Origin: Gardnerella vaginalis
Lineage (GTDB): Bacteria > Actinomycetota > Actinomycetes > Actinomycetales > Bifidobacteriaceae
Assembly (NCBI RefSeq): GCF_001563665.1
Contig: NZ_KQ961857.1
Coordinates: 179,332-243,331 of the forward strand
DNA length: 64,000 nt
Direction: 5' to 3'
The first letter of the stretch is position 1; each line of letters begins with the position of its first letter. A model generated the notes under the pieces. It was not told where the DNA came from and ran no database searches. It saw nothing but the letters and a program-made list of their open reading frames with translations. Of the stretch, positions 49,842-57,857 are shown piece by piece. The position numbers were made by a program, and so were the translations under genes.

Positions 49842-49988
49842 ATGAAATTAGACGCAATAGTATCAGCTATATTCTCACTTGTTATTATCGCTGGAATATG
49901 GTGCCATTTTTCGCCTTGGCTTATAACCGGCTGTGCTGTAATCAGTGCCGTATGCGCGTTAGACGCTGGAAGAAAGCGTAAAAAGTAA
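49842..49988 (+). CDS. Small hydrophobic membrane protein (islet, plus-strand cassette)
   Basis: 48 residues with two adjacent hydrophobic stretches (about 5-22 and 27-41) and a basic end GRKRKK. I use the ATG at 49842, after a modest GCAGG; a GTG at 49803 would add a polar head. It immediately precedes the HTH gene (1 bp apart). The opposing cassette has a counterpart of similar size and layout. Function unknown. Confidence 0.5.
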   Translation: MKLDAIVSAIFSLVIIAGIWCHFSPWLITGCAVISAVCALDAGRKRKK

Positions 49989-49989
49989 C

Positions 49990-50193
49990 ATGAATGAGCG
50001 TTATTTGAGTTATACGGAAGTTGCTAAGCTTATTTGCGTAAAAACTAGTACGCTTGACAACTACGATTTTCCAGATCCAGACGCGTTTATTGGTCGCACT
50101 CACGGCTGTAAGGGCGTCCGCCATGCCCCGGACGGCTCGCGTTCCAAGCTTCAATATTCTCACGTTTCCAACCGCGCGCCTTGCCAACCATAG
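49990..50193 (+). CDS. AlpA/excisionase-like HTH protein, C-terminus replaced
   Basis: The first 42 of 67 residues match the minus-strand protein at 50284-50087 along its whole HTH region (YLSYTEVAKLI..., DFPDPDAFIGRTHG against MSFTDIANYLN..., NLPEPDAMVGKARG). They resemble small AlpA/excisionase-like regulators with an N-terminal winged-helix motif. From about codon 43 the frame reads the antisense of the opposing gene's end, so the natural GW-K...EAWNASRPG tail is missing. This gene is probably broken. Confidence 0.5.
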   Translation: MNERYLSYTEVAKLICVKTSTLDNYDFPDPDAFIGRTHGCKGVRHAPDGSRSKLQYSHVSNRAPCQP

Positions 50194-50284
50194 CATCTGG
50201 CTCTGGTAAGTTATAATGTGCTAAAGCTCCTTTTGTAACATTTAAATAATTTGCTATATCAGTAAAACTCATGTACGTTATCAT
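50087..50284 (-). CDS. AlpA/excisionase-like HTH DNA-binding protein
   Basis: 65 residues: MSFTDIANYLNVTKGALAHY is a helix-turn-helix that picks the DNA site, followed by NLPEPDAMVGKARGWKRENI and EAWNASRPGHGGRP, the usual pattern of small phage/plasmid HTH regulators. The last seven residues are read across the junction with the opposing gene. The ATG overlaps the stop of the upstream membrane-protein gene (ATGA), so the pair is coupled. It may regulate excision or the islet's promoters. Confidence 0.65.
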   Translation of the reverse strand: MITYMSFTDIANYLNVTKGALAHYNLPEPDAMVGKARGWKRENIEAWNASRPGHGGRPYSRECDQ

Positions 50285-50442
50285 TTATCTTCACCTCCAG
50301 CTCTATAAGCTAACGCAAGCGATAATACTGCAAACACAATGCCACTTGCATAATTAACAAACGTTGACGCTATAGCAACGCCTAAGAGTGATGCTGCTGA
50401 ACTTAACACACTCGCAATAATATACAAGTATTTCTTGCTCAT
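50281..50442 (-). CDS. Small membrane protein (islet, minus-strand cassette)
   Basis: 53 residues with two hydrophobic segments (about 5-26 and 29-46) and a polar end. The ATG at 50442 is used; the TTG at 50535 would run through the terminator-like stretch after the 30-residue peptide. No strong ribosome binding site. It overlaps the HTH gene by 4 bp. Function unknown; the layout matches the plus-strand cassette. Confidence 0.55.
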   Translation of the reverse strand: MSKKYLYIIASVLSSAASLLGVAIASTFVNYASGIVFAVLSLALAYRAGGEDK

Positions 50443-50509
50443 AACGTTTTGATGAAGTATCTTGGAAAGTGTGGTTCTAGCCACTACTATTGGTTGGAAC
50501 CCCTTTTCT

Positions 50510-50602
50510 TTATCGCTTCTTCTTAAATGTTGCAATGAGTGTTATTACTATTGCTAAGATTTCAAGAATAAGCTTTATGATTTCCAAGATATCTTTCATC
50601 AT
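50510..50602 (-). CDS. 30-residue hydrophobic peptide, possible type I toxin or holin-like
   Basis: MMKDILEIIKLILEILAIVI continues to TLIATFKKKR: one hydrophobic helix with a basic tail, the usual build of type I toxins (Fst/TxpA-like) and small holin-like peptides. A perfect GGAGG lies directly before the first ATG, with AAAGGAGG in the leader. On the minus strand, TTATGTTATAATAATAT upstream may be its promoter. About 15-50 bp after the stop, GGTTC...GAACC can form a hairpin. No antisense RNA is demonstrated. Confidence 0.5.
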   Translation of the reverse strand: MMKDILEIIKLILEILAIVITLIATFKKKR

Positions 50603-50703
50603 CCTCCTTTCTTCTATTGATTACAATATTATTATAACATAATAATTATAATAAAGTAAAGAAATTCTGATTCCCAAGACACCTCGACTGTTCGAAATTT
50701 TAT

Positions 50704-51180
50704 CTAATAATTAAATTCATTCGATAATAAATGTGCGTGCGAGCGTAACTGTTCAGCTAAACTCGCACGCGCAATCTTACCTTCAACAATATTCTGAATC
50801 CACTTATATAAAGCATTGTCAAAAGGATTTACACTATCCTCAATATCAAGAATAATCCCATTATTGCGAAGTAAAGCTACACACGTTAATACTGTCGTAC
50901 GCTTATTCGCATCAGGGAAAATATGATCTTTGGCAAGATGCGTAGCAAAATCAGCAATTTGGTCAAAAATATCCGTATAATTATTTCGATCGGCTGGAGG
51001 TCTATCAAAAATAATCGCAAATGAAGAATACAAAACATTTTCAACACTGCCCTGAACTTCTTGCTTAACAGTAGCCAGTCCTTGGCTTGTATCAACAATC
51101 TCTCGTTGAATAGAACACACTATTCCTGCGAAGGCAATAATCTGTTCCTCGTCCCAAACAAGAGCATCATACTGGCTCAT
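50704..51180 (-). CDS. doc: Doc-type Fic-fold toxin
   Basis: 158 residues. The active-site motif HIFPDANKRTT (His86 to Arg94) is that of Doc toxins, which phosphorylate and inactivate elongation factor EF-Tu; a Fic AMPylator would have G between N/K positions. The N-terminal VWDEEQIIAFAG and EVQGSVENVLYSSFAIIFD are also Doc-like. The start overlaps the Panacea gene by 4 bp (ATGA), so the toxin is translated after its partner. The substrate is inferred from the family. Confidence 0.9.
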   Translation of the reverse strand: MSQYDALVWDEEQIIAFAGIVCSIQREIVDTSQGLATVKQEVQGSVENVLYSSFAIIFDRPPADRNNYTDIFDQIADFATHLAKDHIFPDANKRTTVLTCVALLRNNGIILDIEDSVNPFDNALYKWIQNIVEGKIARASLAEQLRSHAHLLSNEFNY

Positions 51181-51689
51181 GCGTCACCAAGGATACGCAA
51201 AGTATTTGGATACTGTTTTTTTACAGCATCTACAGCACTAATAAACGTATTTTTCTTAGCAGGATACGAAGTAACATCTGACGATTGCAGAATATTCTGT
51301 ACAAGAATCGGTTTATTGCGCGATGCATCATACACATTATGCCACGCACCGCCAGCACGATGAGCATAATTTACTAAATCAAACGCATTCATCCAAGCAT
51401 ATTTTTCAACAACAGTATCTACAATGCAATCAGCATACTGGCTGGTTTCATGATTAGGCGCATTGAAAATACGATTTCGCCCAAACTGCTTAAACTCGTT
51501 ATAAACACTAGGTTCTACAGGACCATATTCCCAAGCTTGAATCTCATCCGTAAACAGCGGACACTCAGGATTATTACGCAACGATTCCACCTGCGCAAAA
51601 TATACTAGTTTATTCAAAGTGAGATTGGTTAATGCTAGAGTTTTTCCATATCGATCAATAAAAATTGATGCTATATCTAAAGCTTTCAT
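51177..51689 (-). CDS. Panacea-domain (DUF4065/SocA-like) antitoxin
   Basis: 170 residues from the ATG at 51689, which has AAAGGAG 7 bases upstream; the longer reading from 51722 lacks one. LTNLTLNKLVYFAQVESL, then PLFTDEIQAWEYGPVEPSVYNEFKQFG, is the Panacea domain. These domains serve as antitoxins to many unrelated toxins, including Fic/Doc. It precedes and overlaps the doc gene. The pair is the main cargo of the islet and may keep it in the population. Confidence 0.88.
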   Translation of the reverse strand: MKALDIASIFIDRYGKTLALTNLTLNKLVYFAQVESLRNNPECPLFTDEIQAWEYGPVEPSVYNEFKQFGRNRIFNAPNHETSQYADCIVDTVVEKYAWMNAFDLVNYAHRAGGAWHNVYDASRNKPILVQNILQSSDVTSYPAKKNTFISAVDAVKKQYPNTLRILGDA

Positions 51690-51864
51690 ATTTAATCTCC
51701 TTTCAACAAACTTATTACACATACAAGAGTAAAATATATTTTAAAGAATATCTTGTTAATATTACCACAAAAACTCAAGATAAGGCGATATTGAGCGCAT
51801 TGGCACTAAAACGTTATTCTATGAAACTCTTAGAAAAATAAGGCATTAGGGGCTATTAAATGCT

Positions 51865-51890
51865 AATTCCCCGCGACTCCACAAACGCAA
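51865..51890 (+). repeat. Right attachment repeat (att)
   Basis: Identical to 49747-49772 over 26 bp. The tRNA-like part upstream is lost, so this copy is not a functional tmRNA end. Confidence 0.88.
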
Positions 51891-51922
51891 AAACGCCACT
51901 GCTCAAACAGTGGCGTTTTTTG
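51889..51922 (+). terminator. Original ssrA terminator, displaced by the islet
   Basis: AAAAACGCCACTG, CTCAAA, CAGTGGCGTTTTTT: a 13-bp GC-containing stem with a T-run, immediately after the right repeat. In an empty site it would follow tmRNA by a few bases. Confidence 0.85.
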
Positions 51923-52094
51923 TAGCAAAACCCAATGTTACCAACGCCTTAGACTCAAAAGCTTTTAATATTGAAAATAGGGTTATTTCCCAAAATCCAA
52001 TGCAGTCAACACCTAAATTATTTCCTAAACCAAATGTTTTTAAGAATAACCCAGATTTAGACAATAACTCGTAAAGAACGATACTCCCAAAAAC

Positions 52095-52160
52095 GAAAGC
52101 TAGTCATACCCTCAAACCAACTCGTTACGAGCTTAAGGGGTAAGAGGAGCCCTAGCTTTC
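52095..52160 (-). terminator. Structured terminator-like hairpin downstream of YhgE gene
   Basis: GAAAGCTAG (minus strand 52160-52152) pairs with CTAGCTTTC (52103-52095), followed by GTTTTTGG. Inside, ACCCCTT pairs loosely with GAGGGT and CTCG with CGAG. It is about 210 bp after the YhgE stop, more elaborate than a plain terminator, so a structured RNA cannot be excluded. Confidence 0.45.
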
Positions 52161-52239
52161 TATGTAATTACACTATTTGATTCTTCCATGTAATTACACT
52201 ATTTGATTATATTATTTGATTACGCTTTAAGCAAATTCA

Positions 52240-52372
52240 ACTAGCAAATACAAAATTCAACTAGCTTAATTCAACTAAAACTAACAACTAGCTGAAGTCA
52301 ACTAAGACCAGCTTAATTCAACTAACAACCAGCTTAATTCAACTAACAACCAGCACACTAACCAAATTCAAC
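52240..52372. repeat. Tandem AATTCAACTAACAACCAGCTT repeats
   Basis: Three near-identical 22-bp units (about 52312-52370) and several decayed ones, based on TTCAACTA, abut the YhgE stop. No coding signal. Confidence 0.6.
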
Positions 52373-54454
52373 TCATGGCTCAAGCGTAATTACAGGATGC
52401 AAATCGACCATAGTAACTGTACGTTTCATGGAAGCAACAATAGTTGTAATAGCAATAGCAATTACTCCAAAGATAACTAGCATCCAAATTCCAGAAACTA
52501 TTTCACTACTATTTTTACCTGCCATAGCCTGACGCAATCCCATAATCGAATACGTCATAGGCAAGTACGGATGAACAGTTCTAAAGAATGATGGCGTCAT
52601 CTGCACCGGGAATGTTCCTGCAGAACTAGTGATTTGCAACATAAGTAGCACAATAGCAACAATTCTTCCAGGTATCTTAAATACAGACATAATCATTTGC
52701 ATAATAGCCATAAACACTATAGAGGCAACAATTCCGATCGCATAGAATGCAAAAACGTTGTCGATTTGCAATTTTAACACTCCATGAACAACACCCATAA
52801 GAATAACTGCTTGCACAATCGCCATAAACACAAACGGCGTAAGACTTATGAGAGTACTCTTAAATGGATTCATGCCATTTAGTATCGCTCGCCTATCCAT
52901 AACTCTTAAAACAAAAGTAGCCATAAGAGCACCGACCCAAAGACCGATTGAAATAAAGTAAGGAGCAAATCCAGTTCCATAGTTTTCAACGTGCGAATAC
53001 TCGTGCTCCTCCAAGGAAACTGGTGCGCTCATCATCTTACTTTTTTGAACAATACCGTTTATTTTTCCAGACTTTTGGGCATTTTTAAGCCCGTCATGCA
53101 ATTTCTTAGCACCATCAACAAGCTTTGGAGTGTTATCAGATAGCTTCTTAACACCGGAATTAAGCTGATTAGAACCGTTCACTATTTTCGCAGAACCTTG
53201 TGCAGCTTCATTCACGCCACTATTTAGCTTCTCACTACCGTTACTTACTTGAGCCAAACCGTCAGCAAGCTTGTTTGTGCCAGCAACTAACTTATTTGAA
53301 CCAACATTAACTTTCTCCATGCCTTGCATAAGAGCGTCAGCACCGCCCTTTATTTGCAAACTTCCTTGAGAAAGCTTATCTGCTCCAGCGCTTAGAGCTG
53401 AAAGATTAGTTTGTAAAAGATTAGAATTTTCGTTCAACCCACTAGCTAAACTTTGCAAAGCTTCAAGCACATCACTCTTAGTTACATCAGAACTTTGAGA
53501 TACAGTTAGCAAAGCTTTAAGCTGTTCCTTAGCTTGAGCGCTACCTGCTTTAACATGTTCTTCTAATTCATTACTAGAATCAGCAAGCTTTTGAGCTCCT
53601 TCATAAAACTCGTCTGTTGCAGCAGATAACTTTTGTGTTCCATCACTCAATTGTTTAGCTCCATTTGCTAAATCCTGAGTTTTTTGAGCTAATAATTGTG
53701 CTCCTTCTTTGCTGCGCGCATTTGCATGAGTAAGAGTATCCGCACCTTTTTGAAGCTCTCCTAATCCACTTTGCAATCTTCTAAGCGAAGTAGAAAGTTT
53801 ATTTGAACCATCAGCAAGCTTATTGATTCCGGCTTGCAAAGATTTTGAACCTTCATGTAATTTGCCAGCACCGTTTGCAGCAACACCAAGCGAATCAGAA
53901 GCAGAGTTTACTTTTGTAAACATATGTTCCCAGTATTCTTCCGTAATCGCCTCGCTAATTTCACTACGCATAGTATGAAAAGCTGTTTTGCCAATCTGGG
54001 ATGCAAGCATATTGCTTGCTTGATCGTATTTCACATGAAGTTTTGCTTTAGTTGGCGTGTCATATTCAGCTGAAGCAATGCACTTACTAAAAGACGATGG
54101 AATAGTTGCGACCATAAAGTAATCGCCATTTTTAAGACCTTTATCTGCCTTTGAACTATCTACAAAATTCCATTGAAATCCTTGACTTCCATCTTTTATA
54201 TTTTCCAAACGATTTTTGATTTCATGCCCAATATTTCGCATTTTTCCGTTAATTACTGCACCGCTATCTTCTACTACAACAGCAACAGGCACAGTATCTA
54301 ATGTTTTATATGGATTAGTAAACGCCCACAAATAAAGAGAACCATACAAAAGTGGTATTAAAGCTACAGTTCCGATTACTAACTTACGAGCATTTCCTTT
54401 TATAGAATTATTAAGCTCACGAAATGCAAGAGAAATAGTATTAGCGCGCATCAT
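52373..54454 (-). CDS. YhgE/Pip-family ABC-2 type membrane protein
   Basis: 693 residues from the ATG at 54454 (GAGGGTGG upstream). One N-terminal membrane helix (about 28-47), the Pip-type extracellular region starting with VAVVVEDSG, then a long extracellular helical part (about 200-460) built of 11-residue repeats such as GADKLSQGS and GSNKLVAGT, and a C-terminal ABC-2-type membrane domain with about five helices. Such proteins include the phage infection protein Pip, and some work with type VII secretion. The gene overlaps the ATPase gene by 14 bp, so the two form an exporter-like pair; its cargo is unknown. Confidence 0.87.
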   Translation of the reverse strand: MMRANTISLAFRELNNSIKGNARKLVIGTVALIPLLYGSLYLWAFTNPYKTLDTVPVAVVVEDSGAVINGKMRNIGHEIKNRLENIKDGSQGFQWNFVDSSKADKGLKNGDYFMVATIPSSFSKCIASAEYDTPTKAKLHVKYDQASNMLASQIGKTAFHTMRSEISEAITEEYWEHMFTKVNSASDSLGVAANGAGKLHEGSKSLQAGINKLADGSNKLSTSLRRLQSGLGELQKGADTLTHANARSKEGAQLLAQKTQDLANGAKQLSDGTQKLSAATDEFYEGAQKLADSSNELEEHVKAGSAQAKEQLKALLTVSQSSDVTKSDVLEALQSLASGLNENSNLLQTNLSALSAGADKLSQGSLQIKGGADALMQGMEKVNVGSNKLVAGTNKLADGLAQVSNGSEKLNSGVNEAAQGSAKIVNGSNQLNSGVKKLSDNTPKLVDGAKKLHDGLKNAQKSGKINGIVQKSKMMSAPVSLEEHEYSHVENYGTGFAPYFISIGLWVGALMATFVLRVMDRRAILNGMNPFKSTLISLTPFVFMAIVQAVILMGVVHGVLKLQIDNVFAFYAIGIVASIVFMAIMQMIMSVFKIPGRIVAIVLLMLQITSSAGTFPVQMTPSFFRTVHPYLPMTYSIMGLRQAMAGKNSSEIVSGIWMLVIFGVIAIAITTIVASMKRTVTMVDLHPVITLEP

Positions 54455-55256
54455 TACCACCCTCATTTAACAAATTACGATTATTCACACTATTAGCTTT
54501 TACATTGCTTAGTGAAATAATTTGATCTGCTTGTTTTTCTAACTCGCTTTGCAAAACGCTTACAAGACAAGAACAATAATTTTGACTTACATATGAACGA
54601 ATATCTTTAATAAGCGAATCGCTTTGCTCACTTGTAAGCTCTGACTCAATATTGTCAACAAAAAGCAGAAATGGCTTCTTCAATAGCGCTAATGCTATGC
54701 CTAATCTCATGAGTTCACATGGAGTCAACTCTCCCACTTGTGTATTTAGAGGAGAAAGCACTTTCCAGTATGTTAATACATCGCACGCGTATTGTTTGAG
54801 TGCAATACAATCTTCAATATTATTTTTGTATTGCTCTCTAAATATTGACGATTTACTTGCAAGTTTTAATTCGCTTATTAACGCTTCCTCTATAGTTTGA
54901 GTTTTATAAAAGTCGTTAATTCCAGCAAATAAGCCTAAGCCAACATAGTTTCTAGATTGCATTAAATGGTGAGGAAGATCTATATCCGCAATTTTAAGAG
55001 AACCGCTTGTAAATTTCATATATCCGGATAATGTAAGCAATAACGCTGATTTTCCAGAACCATGTTCTCCAGATATTGCAACAATTTGATTAGGCTCTAC
55101 TTTTAATGAAACGTTACAAAATGGTGATTTTCTAAATCGTTTTAATCCTAATTCTTTCGCTTCTAAAAGCGTTTGTATCTTTTCCATAATAAGCTGTAGA
55201 TTCATGCATCCAATAGCAATCCAAATATTCAAATTACTATTTGCACGTCTAAGCAT
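54441..55256 (-). CDS. ABC transporter ATPase with atypical motifs, partner of YhgE
   Basis: 271 residues. Walker A is GEHGSGKS (63-70), but the signature is GELTPCELMRL instead of LSGGQ, and Walker B ends FVDN (Asp201-Asn202), so the catalytic Glu is Asn. ATP binding is likely and hydrolysis is in doubt. The ATG at 55256 has AAGGAGG unusually close (1 base between), so a later start such as Met18 or Met24 is possible. The transmembrane partner is the overlapping YhgE-like gene. Confidence 0.8.
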   Translation of the reverse strand: MLRRANSNLNIWIAIGCMNLQLIMEKIQTLLEAKELGLKRFRKSPFCNVSLKVEPNQIVAISGEHGSGKSALLLTLSGYMKFTSGSLKIADIDLPHHLMQSRNYVGLGLFAGINDFYKTQTIEEALISELKLASKSSIFREQYKNNIEDCIALKQYACDVLTYWKVLSPLNTQVGELTPCELMRLGIALALLKKPFLLFVDNIESELTSEQSDSLIKDIRSYVSQNYCSCLVSVLQSELEKQADQIISLSNVKANSVNNRNLLNEGGNDAR

Positions 55257-55847
55257 TCCTCCTTACTTATAACTAAAACATACATGCAAAATAAACAATG
55301 TTGAAACTTTCAAAACATATGCATTTTTCGAATTAGAATATACGCATTTTGTTTTGAAAGTATCAAAATCGCTATCTTGCACATATTTAATTTTTGTTTG
55401 ATTATTTATTTCAATTCTTAATTTTTTACATACAACCTTAATTCTTGATTTTATTCAATTCTTTTCATAACAATTCATTGTTACACTCAAATAAAATCAT
55501 TGCATAGTTAAAACCAACTTGTTTTAATAATGCAAAATAACAGTTATTACTAATCGTTTAAATCTATCATTAGCACACTTTTAGAGTACTCTTTTGTACG
55601 AACAATATTTACTTTTATTATGGATGTATTTACTACACAAATATTTACTTTTATTATGAATATATTTGATACATCAATATTCACTTTTATTATAGATATA
55701 TTTACTACACAAATATTCATGCACAGAAAAAATAATCTAAAATGTCAAATAATGTAATTAAAAGCAAGGTATAAATTATCTAGTAGAATAGTAGAAGTGT
55801 ATCAATATAAATCACGATTAGCTAGCATAACTAACGAGGACACTTAA
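55257..55847. repeat. AT-rich divergent gap with 36-bp tandem repeats
   Basis: Three full units of 36 bp starting at 55605, 55641 and 55677, plus a partial at 55713, follow ATATTTACTTTTATTATGNA TATATTTNNTACA. They lie 130-240 bp before the DUF2342 gene. The rest is AT-rich with no gene; promoters for the ABC pair and the DUF2342 gene must lie here. Confidence 0.65.
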
Positions 55848-57635
55848 ATGAATGAAGAAGAAATTCGTCAATGGCTTATCAAATGCTTTGGTCCTGTGCA
55901 AGGCGAGGAAGCATGGCAACAGCTAAATCAGCTACCTTTTGAAGTACGAAACCAGTTGATGAATCAAAAGCCAGACGATCTTCCTAATCCAGAAGAAGTT
56001 CGCACTATGATGCAAGCTTTCAGTGATGGAGGATTAAATTCACCTGTAGAAATGACCGATACACTTCAAAAAGGTCCTATTAACGCTAAACTCGCGCAAT
56101 CACTAGCTTTACAGCAAGCTACAGGAGACAATAGTTCAGTTAATGCAGATGTAGCAGACGGGCTAAGAAGATCAATAAGTAAAGCAAATTTATGGCTAGA
56201 TATAACGACCAATTTTAATCCTGCTCCAGGTAATCCCGATATTCTTTCGCGCGGAAATTGGGTTGAAGGAACTATTGAATCATGGATTAAATTTGCTACT
56301 CCTGTTGCGCGCGCTATAAGCGATGCTTTTACTTCAGTTATTGCAAATCGCTTTTCAGATATTGACGATGCTGAAATTTCTGGAGTTTTTGCCGGAGTTG
56401 TACCTATCCCCCTGCCAAAAGGAATGAATAATCCAGTACAACTTATGAAATTGCTAGCAAACACAAGCTTTGCAATGCAACTGGGTTCTGCTGCTGGAGC
56501 TTTATCTCACGAAGTACATGGAAGTTTTGATCAAGGTATTGCACTATTAAAGAATCCAGCAGGCGGATTAATACCATATAATTGCATTGATTACGCTAAA
56601 GTTTGGGGATTAAATACTACAGAAGTAATGGATTATCTTGCTTTACGAGAATTAGCTCACGCTAGATTATTTGCTTCAGTTCCTTGGCTTATGACACGTT
56701 TTGAAGCGCTAATAATTAAGTATTCTAATGGAATAAATATTGATTTAGATGCAATGGAAGATCAATTACGCGATGTAGATCCAATGAATCCTGAAGCAAT
56801 TAGCGGAGCTGTTAATCTTTCTAAAGTTGGAAATAACGATTCAGATGAACAAAAACAAGCTTTGAAAAGTTTTGAAACTTTATTAGCTTTAACAGAAGGA
56901 TGGGTTGATTGCGTAACGTGGAGAGCAGGAATGGCTCACATTCCTCACATAGATCAATTACGCGAAATGACAAGACGCGAACGAGCTGCAGGAGGTCCTG
57001 CAGAAGTGACTTTTGAATCATTGCTTGGACTTAATCTAAGACCTAAGCGCATGCGCGAGGCAGCTGATTTGTGGGAAAAAATCACCCAAGAAAATGGAAT
57101 AGAAAAACGCGATTCCTTGTGGGCTCATCCAGATTTATTGCCAGAATTGCATGAAAACGATTCTCTGACTAATTCAACTGATTCAACTAATTCAACTAAT
57201 TCGCAATCTGAGATTTCTTCTAACGATGAAAACGATTTACAAATATCTAATATCGATCCAAAAAACGAAAATACAAATTGCGAAAATCACAATAACACAG
57301 AAAACAACACAGATAACAACACAGATACAAATGCAAATGATATAAATAATTCTGAAAGTATTACAGATCTAAATGAAGATAAAAAGGAAAAAGATTCTGA
57401 AAATCTAAAAGACCTGAAAGACTTGAAAGACTTGGATAACCTGGATTCAATCAATTGGGATGATGAATTAAGTAAGCTATTAGAAAATATGAATTCCGAA
57501 AAGAACGATAACAATAATTCAGATCCTAATAATTCAGATTCTAATAATTGCGCCAATAAGAATCTTGATAACAATAACAATGATAATAATAATGACAGCA
57601 AAAGCGAAAATAAAGACGACAACAACCTAGAATAG
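55848..57635 (+). CDS. DUF2342 (zincin_2) family protein
   Basis: 595 residues. The family core NPAPGNPDILSRGNW, NWVEGTIESWIKFATPV, AGVVPIPLP and LALRELAHARLFASVPWL is well conserved. The helix that would read HExxH is RELAH (Arg267-His271), so the first zinc ligand is Arg and peptidase activity is doubtful. After about 430 the tail becomes Asn/Asp/Ser-rich with 9-bp repeats (LKDLKDLD). GAGG precedes the ATG. It is convergent with a UvrD-like helicase, as DUF2342 and uvrD2 are neighbours in other Actinobacteria. Confidence 0.87.
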   Translation: MNEEEIRQWLIKCFGPVQGEEAWQQLNQLPFEVRNQLMNQKPDDLPNPEEVRTMMQAFSDGGLNSPVEMTDTLQKGPINAKLAQSLALQQATGDNSSVNADVADGLRRSISKANLWLDITTNFNPAPGNPDILSRGNWVEGTIESWIKFATPVARAISDAFTSVIANRFSDIDDAEISGVFAGVVPIPLPKGMNNPVQLMKLLANTSFAMQLGSAAGALSHEVHGSFDQGIALLKNPAGGLIPYNCIDYAKVWGLNTTEVMDYLALRELAHARLFASVPWLMTRFEALIIKYSNGINIDLDAMEDQLRDVDPMNPEAISGAVNLSKVGNNDSDEQKQALKSFETLLALTEGWVDCVTWRAGMAHIPHIDQLREMTRRERAAGGPAEVTFESLLGLNLRPKRMREAADLWEKITQENGIEKRDSLWAHPDLLPELHENDSLTNSTDSTNSTNSQSEISSNDENDLQISNIDPKNENTNCENHNNTENNTDNNTDTNANDINNSESITDLNEDKKEKDSENLKDLKDLKDLDNLDSINWDDELSKLLENMNSEKNDNNNSDPNNSDSNNCANKNLDNNNNDNNNDSKSENKDDNNLE

Positions 57636-57857
57636 TGACAGTGATAACAATGTTGACTAAAAAGCAAAAATTGCGAAATCACTAGCACTATATCAGCACA
57701 ACACATGAACACAGCGAGCGCAAGAAGAATAGTGGATTTTTATACAAAATTAAGACATTCAATGCCTAATAAATAATTCTTAAAACTTGCGTTCAAAGTT
57801 CAAGACATTTAAGAATTCAAGACATTTAAGAATTCAAAGTTCAGTGCGCTCAAAAAT

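Larger units (their letters stand above)
49773..51890. mobile_element. Small integrase-less islet in the tmRNA gene
   Basis: Bounded by 26-bp direct repeats of the ssrA 3' end, a favourite tyrosine-integrase target. The 2.1-kb interior has two small-membrane-protein/HTH cassettes facing each other, a 30-residue hydrophobic peptide, and a Panacea-Doc toxin-antitoxin pair. There is no integrase, so it is a remnant or an element mobilised in trans. The Rho-independent terminator that should follow ssrA now lies beyond the right repeat. Confidence 0.8.

Noticed and set aside
50281..50535. 84-residue version of the islet membrane protein
   Set aside because: The TTG start lies inside the end of the 30-residue peptide gene and reads through a hairpin; the ATG at 50442 gives a sensible two-helix protein.
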